This document shows positions 61,204 to 64,000 of a stretch of 64,000 nucleotides of DNA, piece after piece; positions within the stretch are counted from its first letter, which is position 1, and each line of letters opens with the position of its first letter. This DNA is from JAITVM01 sp031551135. Lineage in GTDB: Bacteria > Bacillota > Clostridia > Lachnospirales > JAITVM01. The stretch is from NCBI GenBank assembly GCA_031551135.1, contig JAVBOA010000015.1:27438-91437 (forward strand), in the 5' to 3' direction. Made by a program: the position numbers and the translations under genes. The notes under the pieces are model-generated. The model was not told the DNA's origin. It saw nothing but the letters and a program-made list of their open reading frames with translations, and did not search any database.

Positions 61204-62111
61204 CAATCCGTCTCCTTTTTAAAAAGCATTTTCATAAATAATTGGCTCACAAGTGTTATTATCAAAGTAAGAACAACGGACATAGCGGCGGCTCTTCCGA
61301 TAAAGCCTGTCTGGGCGAAGCCTAATCTAAATATATGAAGGCTCATTAATTCAGTGGCGTTTCCCGGGCCTCCTTGTGTCAAAACATAAGGAATATCGAA
61401 AAGCTTCAGCGAGTCAATACTTCTGAATAACAAAACAAGAACAATCAGGGGCTTTAAAATCGGCAAAGTTATGTAATAGAATCTATGCAGAATATTCGCG
61501 CCCTCAACCATTGCGGATTCCTGCGGTTCGGCAGGCATTGAGCGAAGTCCGGCATATAAAATTACCGCAACATAAGGTGTCCATTGCCAAATATCAATCA
61601 TAATTATTGACATAAATGAATTTTCCGGACCCAGCCAAGTTATTTTAAAATTAAAAAACATATTAAGCAGATAGTTCAAAACACCGTATTCGGAATTCAG
61701 AATAAGCTTCCAAATCTGACCGGCTATACTCGGTGTCATTGCTATCGGAACAATTAAACATCCCACAACTACGGATTTTAATGCGAACTCTTTTAGATTC
61801 AGCAATGCGGCGATAAGATAACCAAGTACCAATTCGCAGGAAGTAGTTATCAGCATAAAAAGCATAGAAATCCAAAGAGAGTGATAAAAAACGCTGTCTC
61901 CTCCGCCAAATAATCTGGTATAATTTTTTAAGCCGACAAATTTTGCCGAGAAGAAATCATAACCCATTTCGTAATTTGTAAAACTGATAAGCCACAAAAA
62001 CAGAGTAGGCACGGTAACTAAAATTCCTAATATTATTATTGTGGGCGCGATATATATGAGATAAGGCTTTGATTTAAAATATCTACTTGTTTTATTCCAT
62101 ATATCAGCCAA
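61203..62111 (-). CDS. Carbohydrate ABC transporter permease (MalF-type)
   Basis: About 302 residues from a TTG at 62111, chosen because GAGAGGTGG lies 8 bp upstream (the ATG at 62129 is on top of it). Six membrane segments with the EAA-like loop EPQESAMVEGANILHRFYYITLPILKP (about 218-245). Pairs with the MalG-type permease by overlapping genes. Confidence 0.92.
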   Translation of the reverse strand: MADIWNKTSRYFKSKPYLIYIAPTIIILGILVTVPTLFLWLISFTNYEMGYDFFSAKFVGLKNYTRLFGGGDSVFYHSLWISMLFMLITTSCELVLGYLIAALLNLKEFALKSVVVGCLIVPIAMTPSIAGQIWKLILNSEYGVLNYLLNMFFNFKITWLGPENSFMSIIMIDIWQWTPYVAVILYAGLRSMPAEPQESAMVEGANILHRFYYITLPILKPLIVLVLLFRSIDSLKLFDIPYVLTQGGPGNATELMSLHIFRLGFAQTGFIGRAAAMSVVLTLIITLVSQLFMKMLFKKETD

Positions 62112-62190
62112 ATGCAGACCACCTCTCATACAAATGAATTTGTTTAAATTCGGGCGGCTTTTGGCCGCCCACTTGCATTAAAAAAAATTC

Positions 62191-63585
62191 TTATTCACTG
62201 AGCAAAGAAACTAATTCTGTATGTGATTTTTCACAAGCAGTTTCCGGTGTTATTTCGCCAATCAAAGCTTGATTGCCGTAATTTCCGACGATATCGAGGA
62301 TTTGACCGAGTTTTTCATGCGGCGGAATCCACGAAAGTCCTCTTTCTACAAGCTTGTAAGCGGCGGCCAAAGCATCCATTTGCGAAGGCAAAGAAGGATT
62401 TTCCGCAACCAATTCCGGATTTTGGAAAATAGAAACGCGGGTAGGCGCTCCGCCGTTTTTGTATAAATCAATAGCTTTTTCTTTTGAGGTAACAAACATT
62501 AAAAATGCCCAAGCAGCTTCTTTGTTCTTTGCGGTATTTGGAATAGAAATTCCCCAACCACCCAAATCTGAGGCTCTTCCGAGAGGACCTTCCGGAGTAG
62601 GAACAAAAGCTACTTTATCATAAATTTTAGAACTTTCCGGATTTTGAATTACAGGAACAAGAGCCGTAGAGTCAAGCCACATTGCTGTAGAACCGGAAAT
62701 AAAAGCACCCATTGCTTCCTCATGAGTATAAGTGCTGACATCGGGCGGCGCATTTTTCAATAAATCAACATAGAAATTCAGAGATTCCAAAACTCTAGGG
62801 TCGTTCATTAAAGATTCACCGGTTTTTTGGTCAATAAAACCATCACTGAAACAATAAGCAAGCGACATCCAACCGGAAGCGCATTGGATTCCTTTTTGTG
62901 CACGCATTGCAATTCCGTAAAGATCCGGTTCTTTGCCGTTGAAAAATTTAGCGAGTTCCATAAGTTCATCCATTGTCTGAGGCGGCTTCTTGCCATATTT
63001 TTCGAATAAATCCGTTCTGTAACCGACAAAACGGGTTTCTCCGACAAGCGGCATACCGAGGTATGTATCGCCGGATTTTGTAAGTCCTTCGCTGAAATAA
63101 GAAAGGACATCCGAAAAATCGTACCATTCCGGAGTTTGGGTCGGATCATTTAAAATATCGTTTAGCGGATAAAGAACTTTTTTTGCGGCGTATTCGGCCA
63201 GCCAGAATTTATCTACCATATAAAGGTCGTAATTTCCTGCGTTAGATTGAAAATCCAATAATTGGTCATTTTTCAACTGTGTTTCCTGTACAAGTTTCCA
63301 ATTTACTTTAATACCAGTCAATTCTTCAAATTCGGGAGTTATTTTTTTCAGCGCTTCGGCGGACGGATGTGACGCAAACGCAAGATTTATTTCGGTTCCG
63401 CCGTATTTGCTTTTCATGAGTGCGCCCCATTTTTCAACCGTAGAAATATCTGTTGATTCTTGGCTTGCAGTATTTTGTGCACTTTTTTCGGTCTCAGTTT
63501 GAGACGTTTCTTGTTTCGGGGTAGAACACGCTGTTAAAAACATTGTGGCTGCCATAAATATAGCCGCTTTTTTAAAAAATTTCAT
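62191..63585 (-). CDS. Extracellular solute-binding lipoprotein (sugar ABC transporter)
   Basis: 464 residues with a lipobox (LTAC, Cys at about 20), a Thr/Gln/Ser spacer and a family 1 solute-binding fold. Motifs include the typical hinge region and SDLGGWGISIPNTAKNKEAAWAF (about 340-362). First gene of the leftward operon binding protein, MalF-type, MalG-type, Gfo/Idh. The ligand, probably a sugar or oligosaccharide, is not deducible. The start has AAGGAGGTTATTT. Confidence 0.92.
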   Translation of the reverse strand: MKFFKKAAIFMAATMFLTACSTPKQETSQTETEKSAQNTASQESTDISTVEKWGALMKSKYGGTEINLAFASHPSAEALKKITPEFEELTGIKVNWKLVQETQLKNDQLLDFQSNAGNYDLYMVDKFWLAEYAAKKVLYPLNDILNDPTQTPEWYDFSDVLSYFSEGLTKSGDTYLGMPLVGETRFVGYRTDLFEKYGKKPPQTMDELMELAKFFNGKEPDLYGIAMRAQKGIQCASGWMSLAYCFSDGFIDQKTGESLMNDPRVLESLNFYVDLLKNAPPDVSTYTHEEAMGAFISGSTAMWLDSTALVPVIQNPESSKIYDKVAFVPTPEGPLGRASDLGGWGISIPNTAKNKEAAWAFLMFVTSKEKAIDLYKNGGAPTRVSIFQNPELVAENPSLPSQMDALAAAYKLVERGLSWIPPHEKLGQILDIVGNYGNQALIGEITPETACEKSHTELVSLLSE

Positions 63586-63751
63586 AAATAACCTCCTTTA
63601 TTATGATTCTTTCTGTAGAAACAAAATTTTTCTTTCAAAAAAATATTAGCAAATTATAATTAAAAATTCGTCTATTTTTTTTATTGTATAGTTATTTTTT
63701 TTATATTTTATTATAAATGAGTTGCTTATTCATAAAATTAAACAATTAATT
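63586..63751. promoter_or_regulatory. Upstream region of the sugar ABC operon
   Basis: AT-rich, with TTGTATAGTTATTTTTT-type boxes but no clear operator. The promoter of the leftward operon must lie here, before the family A repeat that starts at 63752. Confidence 0.4.
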
Positions 63752-63862
63752 AATACTAATTCCCATTTAGTCAGTAGAAAAAAATTTTCACAGCGAAGCG
63801 TTCCGCGCAACGCTTCAAGCGCGGAATGAAATAATTTTTTCTATTCTTTAAAAGGGAATTAG
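63752..63862. repeat. Hairpin repeat family A, right end interrupted by an insertion sequence
   Basis: AATACTAATTCCCATTT at the left; inner stem TTCCGCGC (63801-63808) with GCGCGGAA (63819-63826); right arm AAAAGGGAATTAG stops where the family consensus continues TATT. The following GGGCGTGTTTTG belongs to the insertion sequence. Confidence 0.85.
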
Positions 63863-64000
63863 GGCGTGTTTTGTAAATAAAAGTTGCACAAAATCTCCTA
63901 ATGTGTTAGAAAATATATAAAAACACATTGGGGGAAAATGATCATGGCGAATGCAAAGCGGTACGAATTAACTGACAAAGAGTGGGAGAAAGTAAAAGAC
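63863..64000 (+). mobile_element. Left end of an insertion sequence (cut by window edge)
   Basis: It starts GGGCGTGTTTTGTAAATAAA, probably the terminal inverted repeat, directly at the broken end of the family A repeat, about 80 bp before a transposase gene start. The right end lies outside the window. Confidence 0.7.
63944..64000 (+). CDS. IS5-type transposase, N-terminal fragment
   Basis: Only the first 19 codons are in the window. They read MANAKRYELTDKEWEKVKD; the YELTDKEWEK motif is the usual N-terminal signature of IS5/DUF4096-type transposases. GGGGGAAAATGATC precedes the ATG. The gene is cut by the window edge and not known to be broken. Confidence 0.8.
   Translation, partial: MANAKRYELTDKEWEKVKD

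Overview
The window looks like a chromosome segment from a low-GC, Gram-positive anaerobe of the Clostridia (an Oscillospiraceae/Ruminococcaceae-like organism is my inference; I cannot name a genus). The evidence is AT-rich intergenic DNA, strong AGGAGG-type ribosome binding sites, frequent TTG starts, a monoderm envelope set (LCP ligase, S-layer homology protein, LysM and 3D/G5 proteins), sporulation-type genes (pdaA-like deacetylase, YhcN/YlaJ lipoprotein) and the [FeFe]-hydrogenase maturase gene hydF. There are no rRNA, tRNA, CRISPR or prophage genes.

Layout. 0-8 kb: cell-envelope genes (MPN-like/LysM membrane protein, orphan histidine kinase, LCP protein, SLH protein, spore deacetylase, stalk-domain protein) with a candidate structured RNA at 6.28-6.40 kb. 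8-22 kb: small metabolic and surface genes (ECF S-component plus P-loop kinase, FAD/Rieske oxidoreductase, tocopherol-cyclase-like protein, ApbE, hydantoinase, SpaA-like surface protein, GDPD, exonuclease III). 22.9-36 kb: a uronate catabolism locus of two divergent transcription units, eda-kduI-kduD-kdgK leftward and uxaC-TIM barrel-uxaB-uxaA-GntR-MATE rightward, next to a ROK regulator. Together they take galacturonate/glucuronate (uxaC, uxaB, uxaA) and unsaturated uronate from pectin-type lyases (kduI, kduD) to 2-keto-3-deoxygluconate, then via KdgK and the aldolase to pyruvate and glyceraldehyde-3-phosphate.

36.7-40 kb holds a corrinoid methyltransferase module: an MtaA/UroD-type methyltransferase divergent from a PocR-AraC regulator and a corrinoid protein. 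40-49 kb: a PAS-GGDEF-EAL protein with a small lipoprotein behind it, then the conserved metG-tatD-yabE-like order. 48-57 kb: HAD phosphatase, acetyltransferase, GntR regulator, unknown membrane proteins, hydF, proC and an ABC exporter. 57-63.6 kb: a leftward carbohydrate ABC uptake operon (binding protein, two permeases, Gfo/Idh dehydrogenase) followed by a glutamine-amidotransferase-like protein and an MBL hydrolase. The right edge cuts into a transposase gene.

Two families of palindromic repeats fill the intergenic spaces. One is a roughly 110-bp hairpin element with ends like AATACTATTTYC; its stems are kept by compensatory changes between copies, and it also occurs as about 35-bp mini-copies. 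The other is a roughly 70-bp palindrome bounded by GCGGTTTGATTTTT. One copy of the first is nested in the arms of the second, and the insertion sequence at the right edge interrupts the terminal repeat of another copy. Several small genes (55-aa membrane protein, 59-aa lipoprotein) are easy to miss and are recorded here.
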